A model generated the notes under the pieces. That model saw only the letters and a program-made list of their open reading frames with translations, was not told the DNA's origin and did not search any database. Both the position numbers and the translations under genes were made by a program. Below are positions 26,652 to 35,968 of a stretch of 64,000 nucleotides of DNA, piece by piece. The stretch is from the NCBI GenBank assembly GCA_018057765.1, contig JAGPDB010000008.1, positions 1 through 64,000 on the forward strand, read 5' to 3'. The stretch comes from Acidimicrobiia bacterium (lineage in GTDB: Bacteria; Actinomycetota; Acidimicrobiia; IMCC26256; JAGPDB01). How positions within the stretch are numbered: the stretch's first letter is position 1; every line of letters begins with the position of its first letter.

Positions 26652-27097
26652 GCAGCATCATTTCTAGATTTAGTTGAAATACTTCGAGTACCATCTTCGT
26701 TTTCCATTAAAGTCCAGACATAATATTGATCGACAATCATATCTTCAATACGTTCGCCCCATTCAATAAAAGTAATAGCATCCTTACTAAAAATCGAATC
26801 AAAATCTAAATCGAATATTTCATTTTCATATTCAATTCGATAAGTATCAACGTGAATAATGTGCTTTATATAACTATTTTCGATATGACAATCATGTTCT
26901 TCAATTATAGAGAATGTGGGTGATGTGACATTTTCAAGAACTCCAAGAACCTTTGCGCAAGCACTTACAAGAGTGGTTTTTCCAGAACCCATCTCACCAA
27001 CTAGTACTACTACAGATCCAGCTTCTAATTCATTTACTAAAATACGCGCTATATTTTCAATTTCATCTAATGCGAAATGCCGTAGGTCATTGGTCAT
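26648..27097 (-). CDS. tsaE: tRNA threonylcarbamoyladenosine biosynthesis ATPase TsaE
   Basis: P-loop ATPase that regulates the TsaBD complex in t6A formation. The 149 residues have Walker A GEMGSGKTT, the switch VTSPTFSIIEE, HVDTYRI and the family signature FIEWGERIED. Length is typical. It overlaps both its neighbours by 4 bp (the UDG gene upstream and tsaB downstream), which marks a tightly packed operon. Confidence 0.95.
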   Translation of the reverse strand: MTNDLRHFALDEIENIARILVNELEAGSVVVLVGEMGSGKTTLVSACAKVLGVLENVTSPTFSIIEEHDCHIENSYIKHIIHVDTYRIEYENEIFDLDFDSIFSKDAITFIEWGERIEDMIVDQYYVWTLMENEDGTRSISTKSRNDAA

Positions 27098-27684
27098 GAT
27101 ACTTCATCCAATAATTTTCTTACAAGCTTTAAATCATCTAACATTTCATTTTTACCACGTAAACCATTGCGTAAAACATAGGCTGGATGAAGCGTAGGTA
27201 CAATTTTTATATCCCCAATAGGGTAGAAATTTCCACGCAATGATTTGATTCCTACTTTTGTCTTTAGAATATGTCGCGCAGAGAAGTTTCCGACGGTAAC
27301 AATAATTTTAGGTTTGACAAACTCTATTTGAGATTCCAAAAAAGGAGAACATCTTGATATCTCAATAGACTTTGGATTTCTATTTTCAGGAGGTCTACAT
27401 TTTAAAATACTAGTGACATAAATATCATCCCTAGAAATTCCAACCTCACTAAATAACTGATCCATAACTTTCCCGCTACGGCCGATAAAAGGAATGCCGG
27501 TTATGTCTTCTTGGGCTCCTGGTGCTTCTCCGATAACCATAATATCTGCATTATTCGGACCACTTGAAAACACAACATTTTGACGTGTATCACTCAGTTC
27601 ACAATTAACACATATCAATGCAGTCGATTCAAGTTCATTATAATTTTTAAACGGTTTAGGATTTAGACTATTTAGTTTTGACAT
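27094..27684 (-). CDS. Uracil-DNA glycosylase, family 4 (iron-sulfur)
   Basis: Removes uracil from DNA to start base excision repair. The 196-residue protein has the family 4 motifs GEAPGAQED (active site), PFIGRSGKVMDQL and the C-terminal HPAYVLRNG. Cysteines at CVNC, in KCRPPENRN and in RCSPF fit the four ligands of the 4Fe-4S cluster. The family is about 200 residues. It overlaps tsaE by 4 bp and follows the alpha/beta hydrolase after 3 bp. Confidence 0.92.
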   Translation of the reverse strand: MSKLNSLNPKPFKNYNELESTALICVNCELSDTRQNVVFSSGPNNADIMVIGEAPGAQEDITGIPFIGRSGKVMDQLFSEVGISRDDIYVTSILKCRPPENRNPKSIEISRCSPFLESQIEFVKPKIIVTVGNFSARHILKTKVGIKSLRGNFYPIGDIKIVPTLHPAYVLRNGLRGKNEMLDDLKLVRKLLDEVS

Positions 27685-27687
27685 TTA

Positions 27688-28680
27688 CTATTCACCTATG
27701 TTGTCTAAAAAGTTCTCTAAAATCTCGTTAAATTCATCGGGGCTTTCCAACATTGGCACATGACCCACACCATCTATAATGTCTACTTCGCCACCAAGTA
27801 GCTCAGCAACAAATATTGCATCACTATTAGGAGTGATTGGATCACTCCCTCCTACAATCACACAAGACTTACCTTTAAAGTTCTCTAACTCTTCAGTAAA
27901 TGAAAAATGTAACAACATTCTTAATATTTCATTAGATACTTCAGAATCAATTGAAGAAATTGAGCGTCTTACAAACTCAATAGATGAACTTGATGCTTTT
28001 TTACCCATTGCAAACCTAGCCATTGGATAACCAAATGCCTGAATACTGCTGAGAGTATGAAGAGCCTTACCAGCCAGTGAGAATCCACTCAACGCATCAC
28101 TGAGATTTTTTTGGTTGTTATAAGGAGGTTGGACTAAAGTTGAGACTAAACATAATCCTTTAATATGTTTTTCGCTATGTTCATTATGCTCTTTCATGTA
28201 AGAAAGTGCAATTACCCCACCAGTTGAATGGCCAACAATAACTATATCATCTAATTTTAGACTCTCAATAATATCGTAAACGTCGTCAGCAAATGACTTT
28301 AGATTAATCCCGTTGTCACCAACTGTACTTGCACCATGACCCCTTAAATCTATCGATACCAAATCATATTTATCTCGCAATAAATCGAATTGAAATGACC
28401 AAATGGGGCTGCATAAAGCATAACCATGCATAAATAGTATTGTCGGCTTTTTAATTTCCTCACTCTGAGTAGATTTAATATCAGGGACATCTCTGTATAC
28501 TACGATTTTTGATCCATCTCGAGTTATAACTTCAATCTGTTCTGAAGCCCTAAACTCAAAATCAACCTCGTTACTTGTAAGGGATTTTATTATCATCGTT
28601 TGGGCACCATATGCTGCGCTTGCAACGCCAATAGTTGCACTAGCTACAATACCGAATATTTTTAAAGGAGAATTTGCCAT
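27688..28680 (-). CDS. Alpha/beta hydrolase with N-terminal membrane anchor
   Basis: A 330-residue serine hydrolase. The nucleophile elbow is VGHSTGG with Ser152, preceded by the oxyanion motif FMHGYALCSPIW and followed by Asp in GGSDPITP and His in GVGHVPMLESP. An N-terminal hydrophobic stretch (about 8-27) suggests a signal anchor. It occupies the place where actinobacteria have a hydrolase between alr and tsaE. Substrate unknown; ester or lipid hydrolysis is the general expectation. A TATTAT box 6 nt before the ATG suggests its own leaderless transcript besides the operon. Confidence 0.87.
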   Translation of the reverse strand: MANSPLKIFGIVASATIGVASAAYGAQTMIIKSLTSNEVDFEFRASEQIEVITRDGSKIVVYRDVPDIKSTQSEEIKKPTILFMHGYALCSPIWSFQFDLLRDKYDLVSIDLRGHGASTVGDNGINLKSFADDVYDIIESLKLDDIVIVGHSTGGVIALSYMKEHNEHSEKHIKGLCLVSTLVQPPYNNQKNLSDALSGFSLAGKALHTLSSIQAFGYPMARFAMGKKASSSSIEFVRRSISSIDSEVSNEILRMLLHFSFTEELENFKGKSCVIVGGSDPITPNSDAIFVAELLGGEVDIIDGVGHVPMLESPDEFNEILENFLDNIGE

Positions 28681-28686
28681 AATTAA

Positions 28687-28692
28687 ATAATA
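28687..28692 (-). promoter_or_regulatory. -10 box of the alpha/beta hydrolase gene
   Basis: Minus strand TATTAT, then TTAATT, then ATG. It lies between the alr stop and the hydrolase start and would give a leaderless message. Confidence 0.45.
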
Positions 28693-28694
28693 TT

Positions 28695-29801
28695 TTAGTC
28701 GTAAATTCTTGGTAAACGCGCAGAGAAACTACAAAGAATTTCCCAAGATATAGTATTGCATATATCTGCCCACTCATCTACTTTGATTTCTCCGCCAATT
28801 AAAGTAACTTTATCGCCAACTTTCGCCTTGAGTTCACCTATATCGACCATAATTTGATCCATAGTTACAGCGCCAACTATTGGACAACGAACACCACTAA
28901 TTAATACTGATCCACCATTTATACCTAAATTTCTAGGGACACCGTCACCATAACCTATAGGTATCGTTGCTACATTAGTATTTTTCTCAAACCTATGAAG
29001 CCAGCCATAAGAGATTTCTGTGTCTTCTTTAGCTGGTTTAATGAATGAAATTTCTGAAATTAGCGATAACGCGGGTATTAGGTAGACAATATCGGCTAAA
29101 TCCTCTCTAGGATAAATACCGTATATTCCAAGACCTATCCTAACCATAGAATGATGTGCGTTTAAATATTTAATTGTTGCAGCAGAGTTACACGAATGAA
29201 TAATCTCTGGTTCAATATCAATTTCTTTTAATTTATCTATCAATACTTTAAAGAGTTCATTTTGTTTATTGAAACCTGAAGGATCAGGATTTTCTGCTGT
29301 TGCAAAATGTGTGAATACACCTTCTAAAATTAAATTAGGTTTCTTCTTTATAAGAGTTGCTAGTTTCAATACGTCTTTTGGTTCACAACCAACTCTATTC
29401 ATTCCTGTATTTATTTTAAGATGAACTAGTGCAGGTTTTTGTGAAGTTGCTATCATCGTAATTTGATCAATAAATTCCTCAGTATATACAGTAAATGTAA
29501 TATTATTTTGCCAACATTGCTCTATTGCCTCTCTTGGCACCTCACTAAGTATCAAAATTGGTATTGATATATCATTCTCTCGAAGTTCTAATGCTTCTTC
29601 AGCACTAGAGACCAATAACATATCGACACCTATTGCCTCTAGGTGTTTGGCTACTATAACTATGCCGTGACCATAAGCATTAGATTTTACTGCTACAGAT
29701 ATTTTTGAACTACCAGTTATATTTCTGAATTGTTTTAGGTTATGGGTGATTGCTTTGAGATCGACAACTATTTTCGATGGCCGAAAACTGGTTTTAATCA
29801 T
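28695..29801 (-). CDS. alr: Alanine racemase
   Basis: PLP enzyme that makes D-alanine for peptidoglycan. The 368 residues have the PLP-binding VAVKSNAYGHG with Lys39, then KINTGMNRVG, HSCNSAATI, RIGLGIYGIYP and the second-domain catalytic Tyr region SYGWLHRF with PIGYGDGVPR. VTMDQIMVDIG near the end is also typical. All active-site parts are intact. It follows acpS after 15 bp, and a TAGTAT box lies 6 nt before the ATG. Confidence 0.97.
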   Translation of the reverse strand: MIKTSFRPSKIVVDLKAITHNLKQFRNITGSSKISVAVKSNAYGHGIVIVAKHLEAIGVDMLLVSSAEEALELRENDISIPILILSEVPREAIEQCWQNNITFTVYTEEFIDQITMIATSQKPALVHLKINTGMNRVGCEPKDVLKLATLIKKKPNLILEGVFTHFATAENPDPSGFNKQNELFKVLIDKLKEIDIEPEIIHSCNSAATIKYLNAHHSMVRIGLGIYGIYPREDLADIVYLIPALSLISEISFIKPAKEDTEISYGWLHRFEKNTNVATIPIGYGDGVPRNLGINGGSVLISGVRCPIVGAVTMDQIMVDIGELKAKVGDKVTLIGGEIKVDEWADICNTISWEILCSFSARLPRIYD

Positions 29802-29807
29802 AAAATA

Positions 29808-29813
29808 ATACTA
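29808..29813 (-). promoter_or_regulatory. -10 box of alr, leaderless start
   Basis: Minus strand TAGTAT, then TATTTT, then the alr ATG. This could give alr expression independent of the glmM-glmS-acpS operon. Confidence 0.45.
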
Positions 29814-29816
29814 GTA

Positions 29817-30230
29817 CTAACTTGTTGCCAATACAGTTGCAACCGCACTTGCATCAGAATGTGAGATGGATAAATAAAATAATACACTTTGAAGAATGAA
29901 CTTTTTTTTCACCTCTTCGCACAATTTCACCAAAGGTACATCGCTATTTTCTTCCTTTAATATTTCAATATTATGCAGTCCTATATTAAATAATGAAAGA
30001 CTAAGCGATTTCGCCAGTGCTTCTTTTGCGGCAAATCGAGCAGCAATAGATTCAATAAATCTTTTAGATAAGATATCAATACGGCCATTTGTTGATCGAT
30101 CTATAAACTGTGAAATTTCATCAGGTGAAAGTATCTTTTCTACAATTCTTGCATCCCTGCGTATTGCTTTTTCCATACGTGCAATATCAACAATATCGAT
30201 TCCAATGCCTTTTATCACTTTGATATCCAT
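29817..30230 (-). CDS. acpS: Holo-[acyl-carrier-protein] synthase
   Basis: Transfers 4'-phosphopantetheine from CoA to acyl carrier protein. The 137-residue protein has the two AcpS signatures: GIGIDIVDIARME with the Mg-binding Asp, and ESIAARFAAKEALAKSLS with the Arg-Phe-Ala-Ala-Lys-Glu core. LSISHSDASAVATV ends the fold. The ATG overlaps the end of glmS by 16 bp, so it is in the glmM-glmS operon, the order seen in other actinobacteria. Confidence 0.94.
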   Translation of the reverse strand: MDIKVIKGIGIDIVDIARMEKAIRRDARIVEKILSPDEISQFIDRSTNGRIDILSKRFIESIAARFAAKEALAKSLSLSLFNIGLHNIEILKEENSDVPLVKLCEEVKKKFILQSVLFYLSISHSDASAVATVLATS

Positions 30231-33200
30231 AACTGGCTTAATATTGCAACAGGTTCGGTAAGTAATTCCATGATATCGGTATCTAACAATTTTAATTCAT
30301 CAAAAGTTTCTTCAGTTTCAGTCACAGAATCTCTTATTGCGAATAATTTCTGCTTATAACCTTCTAAGATATTTTTTCTAGCCGACAGGTCCAAATTATC
30401 ATTAATTTCAATATGAAGTATTGTGATACCAACACAATGCGAACGCTTAATTTCAGGAATAAGTATTACATTGCGACCATCACTCTTGCCTTTTGCAACC
30501 CAAACAGTTTGTTCACGTGCTACAAGACTTTTTGTACCTCTAAGACCATGATTACTATTCACTCTTGAAACTAAATTTTTAGCACTTCCTACTTGTTCGA
30601 CAACATTTATAGTCTGTTGGCTTTTATCTGAAGTACTATCTATAGCATACCTAGTATGGCCGGTAATATTACCCACCATCTCATCTAGCGCAAGCAAAAT
30701 TCTTATAACACCAAATGTTAATGTATCTCTTTCCAATCCAGCATCGATTAGATAACTCAATGATTCAGATTGCAATAATGTATCATCAGAACGTGAAATT
30801 CCTACAGTCACAGTTTTTGCTTGGTGTCTAATTGCATCTACAGGTCGTGTTAGTTGATCGATTGATCGTGTTAGAGTCAACACAGCAAGTTCACGTAACG
30901 CAAATGGCGTAATCAGTTCACTGGAGTTTTCAATAAGTATTTCTGTAGGAAAAGGACTCGTTAGAGCAACAAAGGTTTTTACTAGATCGAAACAATCACT
31001 TGAATCCAATATTGCATCATATTGCTTATTTTTTAGTGCATCAAAAAACTTTTGTTTAATTGGTTCTAATGAGTCACCAATATCGCTAAGAGCATTTGGT
31101 AAATCCAGTTGAAAAGCTGTTAACTCTCCGAGTTGTCCTCTTGCCTCCCTTAATATCTTTGCAGATCTATCAATTGCCAATGCTGATTCATATCCAAAAA
31201 CGTGTCCAGCAACACAGCACAAAATAAAACTCAAATTTGGGTCGGTCTTAGGAATAACAATTACGTTTTTACAAGAATCAAATCTTTCGCTAGCATCATC
31301 TGTTATAACTACAGGTATAGCTTTATGAGCGGTAAATATCCCTACTTCTTTTGAAACATCATCTGCGGTTGAACCTGTTAAACCAGTTGCACACACAACA
31401 ATTAATGGTTCACATGATAAATCTATATGTTTTTTATCTTCAGTAACATCATTAGCTATTGCTTTATAACAAAGCTCCGATGATTTTATTCTGATTTCTC
31501 TAGAGGCAATAGAGTTTGGACCATTGCCGACAGTTGCCCAAGAGCGACGTGTCAATACAGTTCTTTTTGCAATTTGCGATATTGATTCGCGCAATTTCAA
31601 TGTTTCTTTCATCATTTGCGGTATATCTTGTAATGATTTTAGAATTTCTTGAGTTTGTGTTTGTCCAATTAATTCGATATTCAACAATGAAGTTATTGCA
31701 ATAGCCAGTAAAGATCCTGCAGCAACTTGGGAATAAAATGCTTTTGTTGAAGCAACTGACATCTCTACATCACGACCACTTGAAGTATAAAAAACACCAT
31801 CTGCTTTTGTTGATAGATCGCTTCCACGACGATTCACGATTGCAATTACACTAGCGCCACGATTTCTTAATAAATCTACAGTTCTATTTGTATCTGTTGT
31901 AGTGCCAGACTGAGATACAGCAATTACTAATGTATCGGTCATTTCAGCTTGCAATAAAAACCCAGAAACTTCTGTCGCTAAAACAGATTTTACTATTAAA
32001 GCAGAATCGAGAGTATCAAAAAAATGAGCACATGCTTGACCAGCAACAGCTGCTGTTCCTTGGCCTATAACTAGAACTTTTTTTATTGTATTATTAGTTA
32101 TTTTTTCTATTATGGATTTAGATAATATTTCTTTGCCTAATTTTACATTCAGATTGTTATTTTCTGAAATTATCTTTCCGTGTATAGTTGATTCAAACGA
32201 TCTAGGGGCTTCATTAATTTCTTTCCATAGATAATGCCCATATTTACCTCTATCAATGTCCCTAGTTGTTACTTCGCTAGTGGCAATTTCCGATTCATTA
32301 ATCTTTAGAACTTTACCGTCGTATGCAATTCTTTCTATAGAAGGAAGTTTCCCAGCCAAATTAGAGTTAAGTTTCATTATTTGTCCGCGCGAATTTATAG
32401 CTTGGTTTGAGTCATGTGGCTCTTCTCCATCTATTCGCAAGTATTTTGAAGCAATTTCAACTACTCCATATGGTTCACTGGCAATTAAAAATTCATCATT
32501 ACCTAAACCTATATATAAACCTTGACCACCTCCACGTAATGCGAGCATTATAGAATTTGGTTCTTTCGAAGTCAATACCCCTATTGCTGTTGAGCCTTCA
32601 AATGTTGAAACAACAGAACGAAATTTTTCTAATGTATTGCCTTTTGGATCTGATTCAATGTCGCGTTTTAATAATACAGGAATTAATTTTGCATCTGTTG
32701 TAATAGTTACATCTATATTGAGATTTGATCTAAGTTGAGCATGATTGTCTATATCTCCATTTAACACACCAACAACAAATTGTGAACTCTCGGAATCAGT
32801 CTCATTTGAATCTAGTGGATGTGTATTTTCTTCACTTATAACGCCCATCGATGCCCAGCGAGTATGAGCTAAAATGGTTTCTGTACATTTAAGATTATTA
32901 TTTATAACATCATAAAGCAGGTCATCTTTTCTTATTGAATCTCTAATATGTTTGATATTATCGCCAAGTTCACCAATTTCAGCTGAGCGCTTATAAACGA
33001 AATATAGCTGTTCAATGCCTTGGTCATCTTTAAAATATTTAACTGTATTATTTGTAAAGTTAGAACTATTTCTTTTTGCTATTTGTTTCTTAGTTACTTC
33101 ATCTACTTCTATTGAGTTTAAAGCAATACTTATTCCTGCACTGTCACGACCTCTGACTTCTATACGATCAATACTTCGAAGAACTATATTTATTGAACGA

Positions 33201-33625
33201 TAAATAGCTATTACATTTGCTGTTAATTTATCTAAAGTATGCGTTTGTTCACTTAATAAATCAGCAATTTGTTGCGCGCTAGCACATGCATCTTTTGATA
33301 TACGCCATAAGGCATCATACAAAATTCCTACATTCTCTTTTTGACTCTCTTCAAGATCGTTATCGATTTCAAATTGTTCTATTCGTGATTTTAATTGCTC
33401 ACTTAAAATATTTATAGTTTGTGATTTTTCACCATTACGAACAAGTGCTACTATACCCTCAACTCCTATAAGCTTACCTGCAAATCCATTTAAAGATAAT
33501 TGTTCAGCCTGTGAAATATTAGAACTATCTTTTGCAACTAATTCAGTAAGAAAATCTTCTAATTCATTTAGATCAAAACTACCTATGGGTTTAGGAGTTC
33601 TAAGATACCCAACTATTCCACACAT
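30215..33625 (-). CDS. glmS: Giant glutamine-fructose-6-phosphate aminotransferase (GlmS)
   Basis: At 1136 residues this is nearly twice the normal GlmS (about 610). The glutaminase starts with MCGIVGY (nucleophile Cys2), but about 130 mostly helical residues separate it from VRGRDSAGI (157-165), which normally follows within 25. HTRWASMG (254-261), LNGDIDNHAQLR and TTDAKL follow. The SIS1 domain has VSQSGTTTDT (570-579) and SVASTKAF; SIS2 has IKSSELCY and KKHIDL. The usual C-terminal signature DxxRxxAKxVTV is at about 930-941, followed by some 195 extra residues. glmM ends 1 bp upstream, so it is likely the cell's GlmS. Confidence 0.88.
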   Translation of the reverse strand: MCGIVGYLRTPKPIGSFDLNELEDFLTELVAKDSSNISQAEQLSLNGFAGKLIGVEGIVALVRNGEKSQTINILSEQLKSRIEQFEIDNDLEESQKENVGILYDALWRISKDACASAQQIADLLSEQTHTLDKLTANVIAIYRSINIVLRSIDRIEVRGRDSAGISIALNSIEVDEVTKKQIAKRNSSNFTNNTVKYFKDDQGIEQLYFVYKRSAEIGELGDNIKHIRDSIRKDDLLYDVINNNLKCTETILAHTRWASMGVISEENTHPLDSNETDSESSQFVVGVLNGDIDNHAQLRSNLNIDVTITTDAKLIPVLLKRDIESDPKGNTLEKFRSVVSTFEGSTAIGVLTSKEPNSIMLALRGGGQGLYIGLGNDEFLIASEPYGVVEIASKYLRIDGEEPHDSNQAINSRGQIMKLNSNLAGKLPSIERIAYDGKVLKINESEIATSEVTTRDIDRGKYGHYLWKEINEAPRSFESTIHGKIISENNNLNVKLGKEILSKSIIEKITNNTIKKVLVIGQGTAAVAGQACAHFFDTLDSALIVKSVLATEVSGFLLQAEMTDTLVIAVSQSGTTTDTNRTVDLLRNRGASVIAIVNRRGSDLSTKADGVFYTSSGRDVEMSVASTKAFYSQVAAGSLLAIAITSLLNIELIGQTQTQEILKSLQDIPQMMKETLKLRESISQIAKRTVLTRRSWATVGNGPNSIASREIRIKSSELCYKAIANDVTEDKKHIDLSCEPLIVVCATGLTGSTADDVSKEVGIFTAHKAIPVVITDDASERFDSCKNVIVIPKTDPNLSFILCCVAGHVFGYESALAIDRSAKILREARGQLGELTAFQLDLPNALSDIGDSLEPIKQKFFDALKNKQYDAILDSSDCFDLVKTFVALTSPFPTEILIENSSELITPFALRELAVLTLTRSIDQLTRPVDAIRHQAKTVTVGISRSDDTLLQSESLSYLIDAGLERDTLTFGVIRILLALDEMVGNITGHTRYAIDSTSDKSQQTINVVEQVGSAKNLVSRVNSNHGLRGTKSLVAREQTVWVAKGKSDGRNVILIPEIKRSHCVGITILHIEINDNLDLSARKNILEGYKQKLFAIRDSVTETEETFDELKLLDTDIMELLTEPVAILSQLWISK

Positions 33626-33626
33626 A

Positions 33627-35000
33627 TTATTCCTTACAAGATTCTTTTACTATGTCAATCAACTCAATAATTGATTTTTCTGCCATATCTTTTTCGTCGG
33701 CCTCAACCATTATTCGAACAATATTTTCAGTACCTGATGGCCGAATTACTATGCGGGCATTTTCGCCCAACATAAATAGATGTTGCTTTATGGCTTCTTC
33801 TATATTAATCGAAGTAGCTGCTAATGCTTTATTTGATACTTGAACCTTTTCATGTATTTGTACCATAGGTTCAAAAAGGTTCAACAGTTCACTAGATTTA
33901 TATTTTTGCATTATCTTTTTCTTTTTTGCATATATTTCAGATATTAGCAATGCTATGAGAACCCCATCGCCAAAAAAAGCATAGTCGCTATGTATTATGT
34001 GGCCAGATTGCTCGCCACCAATTTTTGAACTAGAAACCTTCATTGCTTGTGTTACATTTTTATCACCAACTTCAGTTTCAATAAAATTTGTATCAATATT
34101 ATTTAGGAATTGTTTTAACCCACCATTACTCATTGATGTAGCAACAACAGTTTTAGGGTCAAGGTTTTGATTCAATGCGAATAACGCAAGTATGTGATCA
34201 CCATTATATATTTTTGCATTTTCATCAAGAACAATTATTCTGTCAGCATCACCATCAAATGCAAACGCAATATCAACAGGATTAGTGTTTACGAACTTTG
34301 TTAATGATTCTAGATTTGTTGCCCCACATTTATTATTAATATTGATTCCATTTTCTTGCGTATTAATCGCTAAGACATTTGCGTCTAACTTTGTAAATAT
34401 TTCTGGCGCTGACTTACACGATGCCCCATTGGCACAATCAAGCGCAATTGTTAGTCCACTTAATGAAAGTGTTTCAAATACTGAATGTAACCAATTGATA
34501 TATGTTTCATAAGCAAGTTTTGAATTGTCATTTATTTTAATAGTTGCAAAATTATCTGTGTCATATTCATCTTGTAAAAATTTATTCAAAAGTGATTCGA
34601 TTTTTTCTTCAAATATTTCGTCAGTCTTTACTCCACCTTGTGAAAAAACTTTAATACCGTTATCCTGTACGGGATTATGGCTAGCTGTTATAGCGCAAGC
34701 ATAAGAGTTTCGTTTCTCAGCGTTTAGCGAGATGCCTGGCGTTGGTAAAATACCAATGTTTACAACATTAATACCTAGAGAACTAAGACCCGATGCTAAA
34801 GAATATAATATTCTCTCTCCAGATGGTCTTGTATCTCTACCAATAATGATTTCTATAAATTCAATATCATCAGGATGCTCATCGATGATGGCAGATCCTA
34901 TTGCTTTACCAAGCGCATAGACAAAATGATTTGTTAATTCTTGCTCTGCATTTCCTCTAATACCATCCGTACCAAAATGAGGGCGTTGAGTGATCGACAT
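33627..35000 (-). CDS. glmM: Phosphoglucosamine mutase
   Basis: Interconverts glucosamine-6-phosphate and glucosamine-1-phosphate on the way to UDP-GlcNAc. The 457 residues have FGTDGIRG at the start and the phosphoserine loop TASHNPVQDNG with Ser107. The Mg-binding DGDADR, the sugar-binding GGEQSGH and the phosphate-binding RPSGTENIVRIMVE follow. All catalytic parts are intact. It is first in glmM-glmS-acpS, and a TAAAAT box 6 nt before the ATG points to a leaderless message. Confidence 0.97.
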   Translation of the reverse strand: MSITQRPHFGTDGIRGNAEQELTNHFVYALGKAIGSAIIDEHPDDIEFIEIIIGRDTRPSGERILYSLASGLSSLGINVVNIGILPTPGISLNAEKRNSYACAITASHNPVQDNGIKVFSQGGVKTDEIFEEKIESLLNKFLQDEYDTDNFATIKINDNSKLAYETYINWLHSVFETLSLSGLTIALDCANGASCKSAPEIFTKLDANVLAINTQENGININNKCGATNLESLTKFVNTNPVDIAFAFDGDADRIIVLDENAKIYNGDHILALFALNQNLDPKTVVATSMSNGGLKQFLNNIDTNFIETEVGDKNVTQAMKVSSSKIGGEQSGHIIHSDYAFFGDGVLIALLISEIYAKKKKIMQKYKSSELLNLFEPMVQIHEKVQVSNKALAATSINIEEAIKQHLFMLGENARIVIRPSGTENIVRIMVEADEKDMAEKSIIELIDIVKESCKE

Positions 35001-35006
35001 CTTTCT

Positions 35007-35012
35007 ATTTTA
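35007..35012 (-). promoter_or_regulatory. -10 box of glmM, leaderless start
   Basis: Minus strand TAAAAT, then AGAAAG, then the glmM ATG. AGAAAG could instead act as a weak ribosome binding site. Confidence 0.5.
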
Positions 35013-35037
35013 GAATGGTCTGAGCCTCAAAGACGAG

Positions 35038-35081
35038 TTATCCACATTTGGAATAACTAGCCGGCAAGGACAGACCCTTAA
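35038..35081. repeat. Intergenic repeat copy 2 with a DnaA-box match
   Basis: Between rpsI and glmM the plus strand has TTATCCACA (a perfect DnaA 9-mer), then GGAATAACTAGCC, GCAAGG and ACAGACCCTTAA. The blocks match the purH-folD spacer in the same order. GTTATCC and GGAATAAC can also pair imperfectly as a hairpin. Confidence 0.55.
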
Positions 35082-35085
35082 AAAT

Positions 35086-35481
35086 TTATCGCTTAGAGAA
35101 TTGTGAAGCTTTACGAGCTTTTTTCAAACCGTATTTGCGACGTTCTTTTTCACGTGGGTCACGTGTCATCAAACCTGCTGCTTTTAATGCAGTGCGTTGC
35201 TCAGGATCTAAACCTTCAACCGCACGTGCGATGCCCAGTCTTAAAGCTCCTGATTGACCCGAGATACCCCCACCTGTGATAGTAGCAACAACATCATATA
35301 CTTCTGCAACATTTGCTACTCGTAATGCTTCGCTAGCGTGTCGTGACAAAAGAGGGTTACCAAAGTATTGATCGAGTTCTTGTTTGTTAACAATAATTTG
35401 ACCTGTACCTGGACGAAGATTTACACGAGCAATAGCACGTTTACGACGACCTACTGTTTGGATTAATGGTTTAGTTGCCAA
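35086..35481 (-). CDS. rpsI: 30S ribosomal protein S9
   Basis: S9 reaches the P site of the small subunit with its basic tail. The 131 residues contain VGRRKRAIARVNLRPGTG, GGGISGQSGALRLGIARAL-type core and the end DPREKERRKYGLKKARKA then QFSKR, with the conserved terminal Lys-Arg. It follows rplM by 22 bp, the normal rplM-rpsI operon. Length is standard. Confidence 0.97.
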   Translation of the reverse strand: MATKPLIQTVGRRKRAIARVNLRPGTGQIIVNKQELDQYFGNPLLSRHASEALRVANVAEVYDVVATITGGGISGQSGALRLGIARAVEGLDPEQRTALKAAGLMTRDPREKERRKYGLKKARKASQFSKR

Positions 35482-35503
35482 TTTATTTCCCTTTTTCTAA
35501 TTT

Positions 35504-35968
35504 CTAAGCTTTAACTTTTTTGTCGGCTGGTTTTTGAGATTCAATCACAAAAGGTTTTGGATCTTGTGCAATATGTGGATGTTCGCTACCTTTATAAACA
35601 TGTAATTTTTCGATCATAGTTCTACCTAAACGACCATGAGGCAACATACCTGTGATTGCAAGTTCAATAACTTTTCTAGAATCTTTTTCCATCATTTGAT
35701 CTAAAGATAATGTGCGAAGACCACCTGGGTAACCAGAGTGAAAATTATATTTTTTATCTAAACCTTTACGAACAGAGAAATCTATTTTATCTGAGTTGAT
35801 GATAATAATATTGTCACCACAATCCATATGTGGTACCCAAGTAGCTTTGTGCTTACCTCTAAGTAAATGTGCAGCTTGAGTTGCAATGCGTCCAAGTACA
35901 TGATCTGCAGCGTCGATGACTAGCCATTCGCGTTGGATTTCACTTGCTTTCGGTTGGTAAGTTCCCAT
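35504..35968 (-). CDS. rplM: 50S ribosomal protein L13
   Basis: Early-assembly protein of the large subunit. The 154 residues have WLVIDAADHVLGRIATQAAH, LRGKHKATWVPHMDCGDNII and AITGMLPHGRLGRTMIEKLH followed by KGSEHPH, all as expected. A short basic Lys-rich tail is added. An AAGGAAAC ribosome binding site precedes the ATG. The promoter must lie in the 290 bp spacer upstream, where several AT-rich boxes are possible but none is decisive. Confidence 0.97.
   Translation of the reverse strand: MGTYQPKASEIQREWLVIDAADHVLGRIATQAAHLLRGKHKATWVPHMDCGDNIIIINSDKIDFSVRKGLDKKYNFHSGYPGGLRTLSLDQMMEKDSRKVIELAITGMLPHGRLGRTMIEKLHVYKGSEHPHIAQDPKPFVIESQKPADKKVKA

Noticed and set aside
33600-33640. glmS ribozyme before glmS
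   Set aside because: glmM ends one base before glmS, so there is no leader to hold a ribozyme.
11418-35046. Replication origin suggested by two DnaA boxes
   Set aside because: The boxes are 23 kb apart, single, and part of a repeat; there is no dnaA, dnaN or box cluster.
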